Part shown: one piece after another, positions 1-7,262 of the stretch
How the letters are laid out: each line of letters opens with the position of its first letter
How positions within the stretch are numbered: position 1 is the first letter of the stretch
DNA from: Acidobacteriota bacterium
GTDB taxonomy: Bacteria > Acidobacteriota > Terriglobia > Terriglobales > Acidobacteriaceae
Direction of reading: 5' to 3'
NCBI GenBank assembly: GCA_021780095.1
Contig: JAJXZK010000111.1
Coordinates: forward strand, 1 to 13,714
Length of the DNA: 13,714 bases
The notes under the pieces: model-generated
Seen by the model: the letters and a program-made list of their open reading frames with translations, nothing else
Told to the model about the DNA's origin: nothing
The model's database searches: none
Translations under genes and position numbers: made by a program

Positions 1-559
1 GTAGCGTTGCCGCCAGCTTCTCGCCCATACTCTTTGCATCGGCGGGCAATGCATTCAGGTCGAGATCATGCACATGAGTCAGATCGTGGGTCACGCTGCC
101 GCGCTGGATCCATTCACGAAGCCCGCGAAGAAAGAACTCGTCGGTGAAATGTTCGCTCCACAACGAGCTAAACTTCACTCCCGCCTTGACCAGCGAGCCG
201 TTCAAATTCAGCAGGCCAACCAGTCCGGGCCACTGGCCCGACCAATTGGCGACAGTCAAGATCGGCCCGCGATGGCTGCGCATGCCTGGCAACACATGAT
301 GGCTGTACTGCCAAGCCGCCGTTGCAAAAACGAGATTTGCATCCGGGTCGATGCCGGAAAAAATGTCCATTCCCATGCGCTGGCTGGAGATGAAGCCGTG
401 TCCCAGGCGCGGATCGACCGGAAAGGCGCGCCGCAACGCCACGTCTTCGCTAAGAAAGCATTGCGTCAATCTTTGCTCCAGCTCCTGCTGGGCCGGCCAG
501 CATACTTGGTTCGCCGATTGCCGCAAATCCCCGCTCGTGACCAGAATCGCCTCATTCAC
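1..559 (-). CDS. L-fucose/L-arabinose isomerase-like protein, N-terminal part (runs off window)
   Basis: This minus-strand frame stays open from a GTG at 559-557 to the window edge, giving 186 codons. The translation begins VNEAILVTSGDLRQSANQVC and contains the blocks GHGFISSQ, WQYSHHVLPGMRSHRGPI, TVANWSGQWPGLVGLLNLNG, VKFSSLWSEHFTDEFF and THDLTHVHDL. I recognise these from a bacterial family annotated as L-fucose/L-arabinose isomerase-like. Proteins of that fold interconvert aldoses and ketoses in the cytoplasm, but the exact substrate cannot be told, and the C-terminal half with further active-site residues is outside the window. The start is chosen because an AGGAGG Shine-Dalgarno at 576-571 precedes the GTG by 11 bases; the ATG at 585-583 runs into a TGA overlapping the GTG. 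It is the third gene after a LacI regulator and a TonB-dependent receptor, which fits sugar catabolism. The family call is from memory of conserved blocks. Confidence 0.72.
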   Translation of the reverse strand, partial: MNEAILVTSGDLRQSANQVCWPAQQELEQRLTQCFLSEDVALRRAFPVDPRLGHGFISSQRMGMDIFSGIDPDANLVFATAAWQYSHHVLPGMRSHRGPILTVANWSGQWPGLVGLLNLNGSLVKAGVKFSSLWSEHFTDEFFLRGLREWIQRGSVTHDLTHVHDLDLNALPADAKSMGEKLAATL

Positions 560-588
560 AGCAGCAAATTCCTCCTTTCTTCCATGTC

Positions 589-627
589 AAAAACAGGGCG
601 AGCCGGGAGGCTCGATCACGCCTCCCG
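589..627 (-). terminator. Putative rho-independent terminator or attenuator between receptor and isomerase genes
   Basis: Read on the minus strand, an 8-bp perfect stem (604-611 with 620-627) overlaps an alternative 6-bp perfect stem with a 4-base loop (599-604 with 609-614). These are followed by CCCTG and five T residues (593-589). The structure lies 64 bases after the receptor stop and just before the isomerase ribosome-binding site. It could end or attenuate the receptor transcript. The T-run is short and the two stems are mutually exclusive. Confidence 0.45.
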
Positions 628-690
628 ATATTGTGGCGTCCCACTGGGTGAACTTCGCTCAACGGCGATCGCCTGGAATGTGATCCCCGT

Positions 691-3600
691 TCAAAAGTTA
701 AACTTGCCGGCGATTTGTAGAACCCTGGGCGCGTTGGCCTGGAATGTGATCAAACCTGCCGGCGAGCCGGAACCGATCCCAGTGATCGGCGGCCCGAACT
801 GTGGATGATTGAAGACGTTGAACCCTTCAAACCGGAACTGGAAAGCTGTTGGGCCGATCGGGAAGGTCTTCATCACCGAAGCGTCGAGGTTGAGGAGTCC
901 AGGCGACAGCAGGTTGCCGATCGTGCGCGGCGCATCGCCATAGGTGAAGGCTCCAGGATTTGAAAATGCGTTGGCATTGAAGTAGTTGGACATACGGTCC
1001 TTGATGGGGCCGTGCCCACGCGGGTCCTGTCCGGGAACCAAGTTCGGCAACTGCGTGCCGCCATTGTTGAAGAGGGTATTATCGGCCATCTGAATCTGCA
1101 GCGGACTGCCGCTGATGGCCGTGAAGATGCCATTCAACTGCCAGCCTCCGAGCACGTATTCCGCAGCGGCGCCGTTGTGCAGCCACTTCCTTCCCTTTCC
1201 GAAGGGCAGCTCATACAGGGTGCTCACGGCGAGATACTGTGGCGTGTCGATCACGGAAGGCGACCAGGCCGCCGCGAGGTTGTCCCAATCCTGGATGCCG
1301 CCCCCCGAATAGTTTCCGCCGGGGACTCCAGTGGTCGTCGCGTTGACATTGTCCATGAGCTTGGACCATGTGTAGGCGCCAAGGACGCTGAACCCATTGG
1401 CCCACCGCCTCTCCACCTTCAACTGGAGGGAGTCATATCGGGACGCCCCATAGAAGGACGCACCGGACATGGTTACACCCGTGAATTGCGGGAAAGGCAG
1501 CAGAAGCTGGCTTTGTGCAACCGTGGGGTTACTGAGGGCGCCAGGCGTGATCAGCGGGTTCCCGTAGAAGGGGTTGGTAACCTGTGCCTGGAGCGCGCTG
1601 CCCATGCTCAGATACTGGTCCGGAAGTTGATTCGCATTGTAGTCGCCATAAAGATGCACGGCGTGGCTGCCCGCGTATGCAAGGTCGAAGAGGATCTGCC
1701 AGGGAAATTGATGCTGGACGTCCAGGTTCCATTGCTCGGAATAGGAGGTTTTCCGGGTGCGGAGCGACCCGTTAACTCCCTGGCCCAGGTCCGTCGCGAG
1801 ACCGAGACTGCTGCCGGTCGCAAACACAAACCCATTTGGATATGGGTTGCCGAACAGATGATTTGGATTCACGCCGTTGAGGCTCTGGATCCAGGGGGTG
1901 CTGCCCTGCCAGCCGGTGATCGGAACTTCGCCGTTATTGTACCCGCTGCCGTAGACAGGTCCCATCAAGATTCCGTAACCCCCGCGGACTACAGTGGACG
2001 GATCTACCGCATATGCGAAACCTAACCGCGGTTGCACGCCGCTGCGGTAATCGGGATTGAATTGATAGCCCGAGAGGCCATTGGTGCCGGGGAAGGTGAG
2101 GCCTCCTTTGATGACCCCGGGCGTTCCCTGAAGCGGAGAGACTACGTTGGGATCGAAGCCGGTGATCCGGTTGTGCCGCTCCCACCAGGGGGACTCGTAG
2201 TCGTATCGAAACCCGATATTCAAGGTCAGGCTCGGCGTTGCTCTCCAGTCATCCTGAACATAGCCGCCCCAATACTTGAAGCTGTTGATTTCATCCGGGC
2301 CGCCCGTGTAATTGAAGCCGAAATCGCCAGTGCCGAGCATAAACGACGCCATTGCATCGCCGCTGGCTGGATTGTAGGGAGACGGACCCTGGGTCCAGTC
2401 CCCGCCGATGATGTAGAAGCCGGCGGAGTTGTTGTACCGGGCGGTCGTAAAGTATCCGCCGCCGTAGTCCCCACCAAATTTGAACGTGTGATTGCCGTGG
2501 AGTTTTGTGAAGTTTACCGCTTCGTTGTAGATCTGGTTCGCATCGTTCAGGATGCCGACAAAACCGAAAGCTCCAAAGGTGATTCCCGACCCGACGTTGC
2601 CGATACTCTCAGCATTTCCATAGCCCGGGATAATTACGCTTGGGAAGGTGGTAGGGGAAGACGCCGGAAGCTGGTTAAAGTATGAAGGATAACCGAGCGT
2701 CGTGACGTCCATTCCTTGGCCTGGGGGCCTCCGCTGCAGGTGGTAGCGGATAAAGCTGGAATTCAGATCCATGACCAGCGTGTTGCTGAACGCCGTTGTG
2801 TCGTCGATGGTGGCCTGCTGCTGTCGCAGGGTGTCATCGCCGAGATCGGGTGAACTGAGGACAAAATTAGCGCCGTTCCCGTAGAGTGACGGACGATTCT
2901 GGTTGGTCGTGGAAATGGAGTACCGGCCAAACAGCCTCGAGTTGTGGCCCAACTGCTGGTCGATGCGGATCGAGTAATCGTTTTTATCGAGAGGAGAACT
3001 CGTCCCGTAGATATAATTGTTGACCAGCCCAGGACCGGTCGGAAGCGGCAGGTAATTGTCGATCATCGTCTTAGCTACCGGATCCATGAGGTTAGCTGGA
3101 ATCTGGTTATTCACGAAAGGCTGTCTTACATAACCTCCCGGTACGGGCGTGGTGGTGAACGGGTTGTACAGTTGTCCCCCGATCCCGGAGAAATCGCCTG
3201 TCCGTTCCGCGGCTGTCGGCAGGGTCGCCGTCGTCGTCACCGACTGGTCAAATCGCAATCCTTCATAGGAGAAGAAGAAGAAGGTGTGGTTGCGGAAAAT
3301 TGGACCTCCGATGGTCCCGCCGAACTGATTGAAGCGATACGGCGGATTCGGCTGGCCGAACAGGAAGAAGTTCTTCGCATTGAACGGAGTGTTGCGGAAA
3401 AACTCGTAAGCGCCGCCGTGAAACCGGTTCGTTCCAGACTTCGTGGTGACGTTGATGACGCCGCCTGAGGTGCCGCCGAACTGAGCGCTGAGGTTGTTGG
3501 TCTGCACCTTGTATTCCTGGACGAGATCGATGCTGGGGTAGAATCCAGGCCCGCTGAGCGCCGGCTCGGTGTTGATACCGCCATCGAGCAGGAAGGTGTT

Positions 3601-4194
3601 CTGGTTCGGGCGCGAGCCGTTGATGGAGATGAACTGATCGTTGTACTCGTCGAACGCCAACTGGGAAAATCCAGCGGATGGAATGACGCCGGGAACCAGC
3701 GCGACGAAAGCGTAGCTGTTCCGGCCGTTGACGGGCAGGTCCAGAATCGATCTGGTGCCCATGACCTGGCCGAGGGATGAGGTCTGCGACTCGACCAAAG
3801 GCGGCTGGCCGCTCACCGTGACTCTCTGCGAAACCGCACCGACCGGGAGTTTCGCGTTCACCGTCAGCGTCGCCTCGACATCGAGGATGATGCCATTCTG
3901 TGCAAATGCTTTAAAACCGGGACTCTCGATCGTGATGTTATAGATCCCCGGCTGTAAAAAGGTAAGGGCATAAGCGCCGCGACTGTCGGTGACTGTGGTC
4001 CGCGTTGCATTGGTGCCGACTTGGGTCAGCGTGACCGTCGCCCCAACGATTATGCCTCCCGATGGATCGGTGGCGATTCCCACGATCGATCCTGTCGCCG
4101 TCTGACCGAGGAGCGATGCGGGAAGAAGCAGGACGACCGACAGCATGATCGTCCAAACAATACCTGGCCTGATGTTGATCACCAAAGTTCTCAT
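691..4194 (-). CDS. Oar-like TonB-dependent receptor with carboxypeptidase-regulatory N-terminal domain
   Basis: This 1167-aa outer-membrane protein has a signal peptide at about residues 1-30 (hydrophobic core IVWTIMLSVVLLLPASLLG). A beta-sandwich of the carboxypeptidase-regulatory/Cna-B type follows at about 34-117 (GSIVGIATDPSGGIIVGATV, then GAYALTFLQPGIYNITIESP). The plug domain spans about 125-260 (LDLPVNGRNSYAFVALVPGV, GGTSGGVINVTTKSGTNRFH). The rest is a long beta-barrel ending in FNF, the terminal aromatic expected for outer-membrane insertion. Such receptors are strongly expanded in Acidobacteriota and are thought to import oligosaccharides or peptides using TonB energy; the ligand here is unknown. 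The gene sits between a LacI regulator and a sugar-isomerase-like gene, so a carbohydrate ligand is the best guess. A promoter and a LacI-type operator lie just upstream. No frameshift is seen and the length is normal for this class. Confidence 0.93.
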   Translation of the reverse strand: MRTLVINIRPGIVWTIMLSVVLLLPASLLGQTATGSIVGIATDPSGGIIVGATVTLTQVGTNATRTTVTDSRGAYALTFLQPGIYNITIESPGFKAFAQNGIILDVEATLTVNAKLPVGAVSQRVTVSGQPPLVESQTSSLGQVMGTRSILDLPVNGRNSYAFVALVPGVIPSAGFSQLAFDEYNDQFISINGSRPNQNTFLLDGGINTEPALSGPGFYPSIDLVQEYKVQTNNLSAQFGGTSGGVINVTTKSGTNRFHGGAYEFFRNTPFNAKNFFLFGQPNPPYRFNQFGGTIGGPIFRNHTFFFFSYEGLRFDQSVTTTATLPTAAERTGDFSGIGGQLYNPFTTTPVPGGYVRQPFVNNQIPANLMDPVAKTMIDNYLPLPTGPGLVNNYIYGTSSPLDKNDYSIRIDQQLGHNSRLFGRYSISTTNQNRPSLYGNGANFVLSSPDLGDDTLRQQQATIDDTTAFSNTLVMDLNSSFIRYHLQRRPPGQGMDVTTLGYPSYFNQLPASSPTTFPSVIIPGYGNAESIGNVGSGITFGAFGFVGILNDANQIYNEAVNFTKLHGNHTFKFGGDYGGGYFTTARYNNSAGFYIIGGDWTQGPSPYNPASGDAMASFMLGTGDFGFNYTGGPDEINSFKYWGGYVQDDWRATPSLTLNIGFRYDYESPWWERHNRITGFDPNVVSPLQGTPGVIKGGLTFPGTNGLSGYQFNPDYRSGVQPRLGFAYAVDPSTVVRGGYGILMGPVYGSGYNNGEVPITGWQGSTPWIQSLNGVNPNHLFGNPYPNGFVFATGSSLGLATDLGQGVNGSLRTRKTSYSEQWNLDVQHQFPWQILFDLAYAGSHAVHLYGDYNANQLPDQYLSMGSALQAQVTNPFYGNPLITPGALSNPTVAQSQLLLPFPQFTGVTMSGASFYGASRYDSLQLKVERRWANGFSVLGAYTWSKLMDNVNATTTGVPGGNYSGGGIQDWDNLAAAWSPSVIDTPQYLAVSTLYELPFGKGRKWLHNGAAAEYVLGGWQLNGIFTAISGSPLQIQMADNTLFNNGGTQLPNLVPGQDPRGHGPIKDRMSNYFNANAFSNPGAFTYGDAPRTIGNLLSPGLLNLDASVMKTFPIGPTAFQFRFEGFNVFNHPQFGPPITGIGSGSPAGLITFQANAPRVLQIAGKFNF

Positions 4195-4213
4195 GGATTC
4201 TCACTCGAAATTG

Positions 4214-4225
4214 TTAAACGTTTAA
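4214..4225. promoter_or_regulatory. LacI-type operator palindrome in front of the receptor gene
   Basis: TTAAACGTTTAA is a perfect 12-bp palindrome with a central CpG, the hallmark of LacI-family operators, where the hinge-helix leucine inserts at the central step. It lies 20-31 bases before the receptor ATG and about 14 bases after the proposed -10 box, so a bound repressor would block transcription start. The gene immediately upstream encodes a LacI-family protein, the probable ligand of this site. The pairing is inferred. Confidence 0.7.
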
Positions 4226-4237
4226 ATCATGACGACG

Positions 4238-4267
4238 ATAAAATCACAAAGACGATATCTTTGTCAA
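4238..4267 (-). promoter_or_regulatory. Sigma70-like promoter for the receptor gene
   Basis: On the minus strand a perfect TTGACA (-35, 4267-4262) is followed after 18 bases by TTTTAT (-10, 4243-4238, four of six consensus bases). The predicted start of transcription near 4231-4226 falls right at the edge of the TTAAACGTTTAA palindrome. The surrounding stretch is AT-rich compared with the rest of the window. Confidence 0.55.
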
Positions 4268-4398
4268 GATAAAAGTTTGGGCACGCCAATCCGCGGAGAA
4301 ATTCAGGCTTTGAGGTGTGTTTGCAGCAGCTTGGCGGCTTTGGCGAAACTTCGGACACTCGTCCTTCATCCCACGCGTCCATTCCGATCGTGTCTTGC

Positions 4399-5445
4399 TC
4401 AGCTTGCGCCGTGCAGAGCTTTTGGCGGAAATCCACCGCTTCCGCGCAAACTCGTGGATTCACGAATTATCAACGTCGGCGCGATTCGCACGACCAACGG
4501 TTCCTTCGCCAATTTGCCTTCGATACGGTCCATCAGCATCGTCGCTGCACGGGCGCCGATCTCATAACTGGGCTGCACGACAGCAGTCAGGTGTGGGCGA
4601 AATGAATGGTCCAGTGTCAGATCGTCGAATGTCGCCAGCGCAATGTCGTCCGGACACGCTACGCCAGTCTCTTCAAATGTCTTCAACACGCCCAGCGTCA
4701 TTACGCCGTTACAAACGAATATCGCGGAAGGCTTGCGGCGTTTGCGCAGCAATTCCAGACTCAAACGATGGCCCGATTCCTCACGGAAATCCCCCTCGAA
4801 GATCAACCCAGGATCCACTTCAATGTCTGCCTCTTGAAGCGCATCCCTATAACCGCGAAGTCGTTCACGTCCTGTTTGCAACTTCAACGGGCCTGTAATG
4901 ATTGCAATTCGTCGATGGCCGGTCTGTATCAGATGGCGCACGCACTCTTGTCCGCCCCGTACATTGTCCAGCAACACCGCGTCTGTGTTGATCCCGGAAA
5001 CGGACCTATCCAGACATACGATCGCGGTTCCCGACTGCAATGTGTTTTGTATATGGCTGGTGTCTTTGCCACGCGCGGCGGCCAAAAGGATTCCGTCGAT
5101 GCGATAGGAGCGGAGCGCTGAAATGATCCGGCGCTCGCGATCGATTTGCTCATCCGTATTTGCTGTCATCAAGAAATAGCCGCGCTCGAACGCGCAATCT
5201 TCGGCGCCCCGAATGGTCTCCGGAAAAAAAGGATTGGTAATGTCCGGAAGCACCATCGCGAGCATGCGAGTCTGTCTAACCTTGAGACCGCGCGCTAGCT
5301 CATTCGGATAATAATCCAGGTCGCGAATGGCCGCCTTTACGCGCTCTTGCAAAGCCGGGCTGACTCGCTTTGTCCCCCGGATCACATTGGAAACCGTCGC
5401 GATCGATACTCGGGCGTGTTTTGCAACTTCGACTATCGTAGGCAT
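4399..5445 (-). CDS. LacI-family transcriptional regulator
   Basis: This 348-aa protein is a cytoplasmic DNA-binding repressor or activator that responds to a sugar or sugar derivative. Residues 3-25 form the LacI helix-turn-helix (TIVEVAKHARVSIATVSNVI), followed by the hinge helix (YYPNELARGLK). From about residue 60 there is a periplasmic-binding-protein-like effector domain, with MLAMVLPDITNPFFPETIRG, IDGILLAAA, HRRIAIITG, PSAIFVCNG and the C-terminal DIALATFDD. Length and domain order are normal. It is transcribed in the same direction as the receptor and isomerase genes; 204 bases separate its stop from the receptor start. That gap holds the palindromic operator and a promoter, so the downstream genes can be switched separately. 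No copy of the palindrome is seen upstream of the regulator itself, so autoregulation is not supported. The effector is unknown. Confidence 0.93.
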   Translation of the reverse strand: MPTIVEVAKHARVSIATVSNVIRGTKRVSPALQERVKAAIRDLDYYPNELARGLKVRQTRMLAMVLPDITNPFFPETIRGAEDCAFERGYFLMTANTDEQIDRERRIISALRSYRIDGILLAAARGKDTSHIQNTLQSGTAIVCLDRSVSGINTDAVLLDNVRGGQECVRHLIQTGHRRIAIITGPLKLQTGRERLRGYRDALQEADIEVDPGLIFEGDFREESGHRLSLELLRKRRKPSAIFVCNGVMTLGVLKTFEETGVACPDDIALATFDDLTLDHSFRPHLTAVVQPSYEIGARAATMLMDRIEGKLAKEPLVVRIAPTLIIRESTSLRGSGGFPPKALHGAS

Positions 5446-5860
5446 AAATCAGAAACCAATCTCAATAAACAGCTAGCTAGAGGCGCAGCGGCAAGAAACA
5501 TCCAATTCATTTTATCCGGGGAACGGTGTTGGAGCGCCTGGGGTCTCTTGTATTCGGTGTATTGTCGCGGCGGTTCACGTTGAATCGAGAGTAAATCAGC
5601 CGGATTCTCGTTGCGGGATGGGTAACAACACACTGAAAGAATAGAAGCACCCAGTAAGCGTTTTCGCGCGCCTTGTCCCACAAGAAGGGACGTTGCGGAA
5701 CCATGACCCACGACTACAAGCGCAACGGCACCGCCACGCTCAGCGGAGGCCATGATCCATATCGCCTTCGCCCATCTGTTGCTGCGAAGGCTTCGGTAAA
5801 CGCTCCATCTTCGCTGCTCCTTCGATACGTTCTCAGAGCGCTATATGGAGTACGTTTTCC
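5446..5860. other. Gap without an intact gene between lacI and the insertion sequence
   Basis: This 415-base stretch should hold the regulator's promoter next to 5446, though no convincing -35/-10 pair is seen (a TAAAAT-like hexamer lies about 65 bases before the start, with no matching -35). It also holds a short IS630-type transposase remnant near 5664-5742. The rest has only short frames that I do not recognise on either strand. It probably represents debris left by successive insertions. Confidence 0.5.
5664..5742 (+). pseudogene. Remnant of an IS630-family transposase
   Basis: The plus frame reads KKGRCGTMTHDYKRNGTATL, a stretch I recognise as the conserved GRCxTMTHDYKRxGTTTLFAALN block in the middle of many IS630-family transposases. 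Just after TATL the similarity stops (SGGHDPY replaces FAALN), and no DNY or ASWLN block follows. Only about 25 codons survive. It is a dead scrap beside the younger IS110-family element and shows the site has been hit repeatedly. Confidence 0.55.
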
Positions 5861-5870
5861 GGGGGCATAT

Positions 5871-5882
5871 ATGGACCCGTCC
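5871..5882 (+). repeat. Subterminal inverted repeat of the IS110-family element, transposase-distal copy
   Basis: ATGGACCCGTCC matches the reverse complement of 7194-7205 at all 12 positions. It marks the end beyond the transposase stop codon. Confidence 0.75.
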
Positions 5883-6129
5883 GGCATGCAAGAGCTTTCT
5901 TCGTTGGTCGCAGCAGGATCGAGACGCGCACATATATCCGGCCTATGATCGAGCGAAAGGACATTCCGCTCTGGCCATAATGGAATCTGCGCTTCTTCTC
6001 CTTATCAGGTCATCGGCCTTGAATGGCCCTGCCCCCGTCAGGTTCTGAAGAAGTCGGTCTCGCCGGTTGTGCCATTGTTGGCGGCTCCAGCATCTCGTTG
6101 GGAAAGCTGGTACGTCAAGATACCGACAG
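5883..6129 (-). ncRNA. Candidate bridge RNA region of the IS110-family element
   Basis: This 247-base stretch between the transposase stop and the inner edge of the inverted repeat has no convincing gene on either strand. IS110-family recombinases are guided by a structured bridge RNA made from a non-coding end; in IS1111-type elements this is the end downstream of the recombinase gene. Short self-complementary pieces are visible, such as GGCC-ATTCAA-GGCC near 6020 and ATTCC...GGAAT near 5970-5995. The exact RNA ends and guide loops cannot be fixed by eye; placement is inferred from family knowledge. Confidence 0.35.
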
Positions 6130-7146
6130 CTAAGCTGCCGGGCGGTACACCTGTTCGCGTGCGATGAGGGACCAGACGATGCGTGCGTTCTTGTTGGCGA
6201 CTGCGACGCAGGCCATGGTCGTTCCCAGGCGCTGTTGCTTGTCCACGATCCAGAGACTGCGCTTATCAGTCTTGTTCCTGGCCCGATAGACCACGGATCG
6301 TGCTCCGTGGATCAGCAGCGTTCTGAGATACGGGTCGCCTCGCTTGCTGATGCCCATCAACCTAGTCTTGCCGCCGCTGGAGTTCTGTCGCGGTACCAGC
6401 CCCAGCCACGCGGCAAACTGCCGCCCGTTGGCAAAAGGCCGTCCATTGCTGATGGCGGCAACAATCGCAGTTGCAGTGAGCGGCCCTATGCCCTCGACTG
6501 CCCCAATACGCTGACAGTCTTCATGGCCTTGAAAGGCCAACTTGATCTGCCGATCGGCGACGTCGATCTTCTCTTCCAACTGCGCGAGCTCTTCGTAGAG
6601 GCCACGGACTAGCTGGCGGCCCAAGCCTGTGAGCTGGTTCTCGGCATCTTCCAGAACGGCGGGTAAGCCGCTGCGCAACTGTCCCACATGCGGTGGCAAC
6701 ACGATCCCATACTCGGCCAGCAAGCCTCGGATCTGGTTGACAAGCTGAGTCCGGCAGGCGACTAGCCGGCTGCGCACCCGGTGCTGGCACTGCAGGTCCT
6801 GCTGCTGAACCGACTTCTGAGGAACAAAACGCATATTGGGCCGCGTTACGGCTTCGCAGATCGCTTCTGCATCGTTGGCGTCGTTCTTATTCGACTTGAC
6901 GTACGGCTTCACAAACTGTGGCGCCATGAGCTTCACCGTATGACCAGAGCCGCTCAGCACGCGTGCCCAATAATGAGCGCTCCCACTGGCCTCCAGCCCT
7001 ACCAGGCACGGTTCCAACCGAGCAAAGAACCGGGCAACTTCGCTCCGCCTCAGCTTGCGGCGCAACACAACCTTCCCGCTCTTGTCTGCCCCATGAACCT
7101 GAAAAACCTGCTTCGCTATGTCCAAACCGATCGTCGCTGCCTTCAT
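6130..7146 (-). CDS. IS110-family DEDD transposase (serine/DEDD recombinase)
   Basis: This 338-aa recombinase has the N-terminal RuvC-like DEDD domain, with D9 (TIGLDIAK), E52 (VGLEASGSAHYW), D89 and D92 (KSNKNDANDAEAI). A coiled-coil-like middle at about 165-210 follows. The C-terminal Transposase_20 domain has VEGIGPLTATAIVAAI and the serine motif RQNSSGGKTRLMGISKRGDP, with Ser256/257 as the likely nucleophile. The family moves through circular intermediates and reads its target through an RNA guide rather than by protein contacts alone. All catalytic residues are present and length is normal, so it is likely active or recently active. The start is supported by AGGAGGAGG about nine bases before the ATG. 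A small hairpin (7168-7172 with 7181-7185) precedes that ribosome-binding site. Confidence 0.94.
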   Translation of the reverse strand: MKAATIGLDIAKQVFQVHGADKSGKVVLRRKLRRSEVARFFARLEPCLVGLEASGSAHYWARVLSGSGHTVKLMAPQFVKPYVKSNKNDANDAEAICEAVTRPNMRFVPQKSVQQQDLQCQHRVRSRLVACRTQLVNQIRGLLAEYGIVLPPHVGQLRSGLPAVLEDAENQLTGLGRQLVRGLYEELAQLEEKIDVADRQIKLAFQGHEDCQRIGAVEGIGPLTATAIVAAISNGRPFANGRQFAAWLGLVPRQNSSGGKTRLMGISKRGDPYLRTLLIHGARSVVYRARNKTDKRSLWIVDKQQRLGTTMACVAVANKNARIVWSLIAREQVYRPAA

Positions 7147-7193
7147 GCCGATGTACCTCCTCCTGTGGCGAGCTTAGCAACTCGCTCCAACCA

Positions 7194-7205
7194 GGACGGG
7201 TCCAT
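7194..7205 (-). repeat. Subterminal inverted repeat of the IS110-family element, transposase-proximal copy
   Basis: GGACGGGTCCAT is the exact inverted partner of 5871-5882. It sits 48 bases before the transposase start codon. Confidence 0.75.
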
Positions 7206-7262
7206 CCCATTAGGTCAGTGGACGCCCGAGAACATAATAATCATCGAGTGTACTGGATGTTC

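Larger units (their letters stand above)
5868..7208 (-). mobile_element. IS110-family (IS1111-like) insertion sequence
   Basis: The element has one DEDD transposase gene and a perfect 12-bp inverted repeat, ATGGACCCGTCC, at 5871-5882 and inverted at 7194-7205. Short inverted repeats slightly inside the ends, no clear target duplication, and a long non-coding stretch downstream of the transposase (5883-6129) are features of the IS1111 branch of IS110. True ends should lie a few bases outside the repeats; CAT occurs just outside both (5866-5868 and 7208-7210), so the limits given are approximate. The element abuts the left end of the RIT element. Confidence 0.75.

Noticed and set aside
664..673. 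Ten-base palindrome GGCGATCGCC after the receptor gene
   Set aside because: A common GC-rich palindrome with no positional relation to a promoter; no regulatory role can be supported.
68..808. A 246-codon open frame on the plus strand
   Set aside because: It lies opposite the isomerase-like gene and the receptor 3' end; its translation is arginine/alanine-rich without family motifs, while the minus strand has clear conserved blocks.
1012..2025. A 337-codon plus-strand frame inside the receptor gene
   Set aside because: Antisense shadow of the GC-rich receptor coding sequence; no domain or ribosome-binding support.
2032..2685. A 217-codon plus-strand frame inside the receptor gene
   Set aside because: Same reason: it is fully covered by the well-supported receptor on the other strand.
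5472..5479. CTAGCTAG palindrome upstream of the LacI gene as an autoregulatory operator
   Set aside because: It is short, lacks the central CpG and does not resemble the site in front of the receptor.
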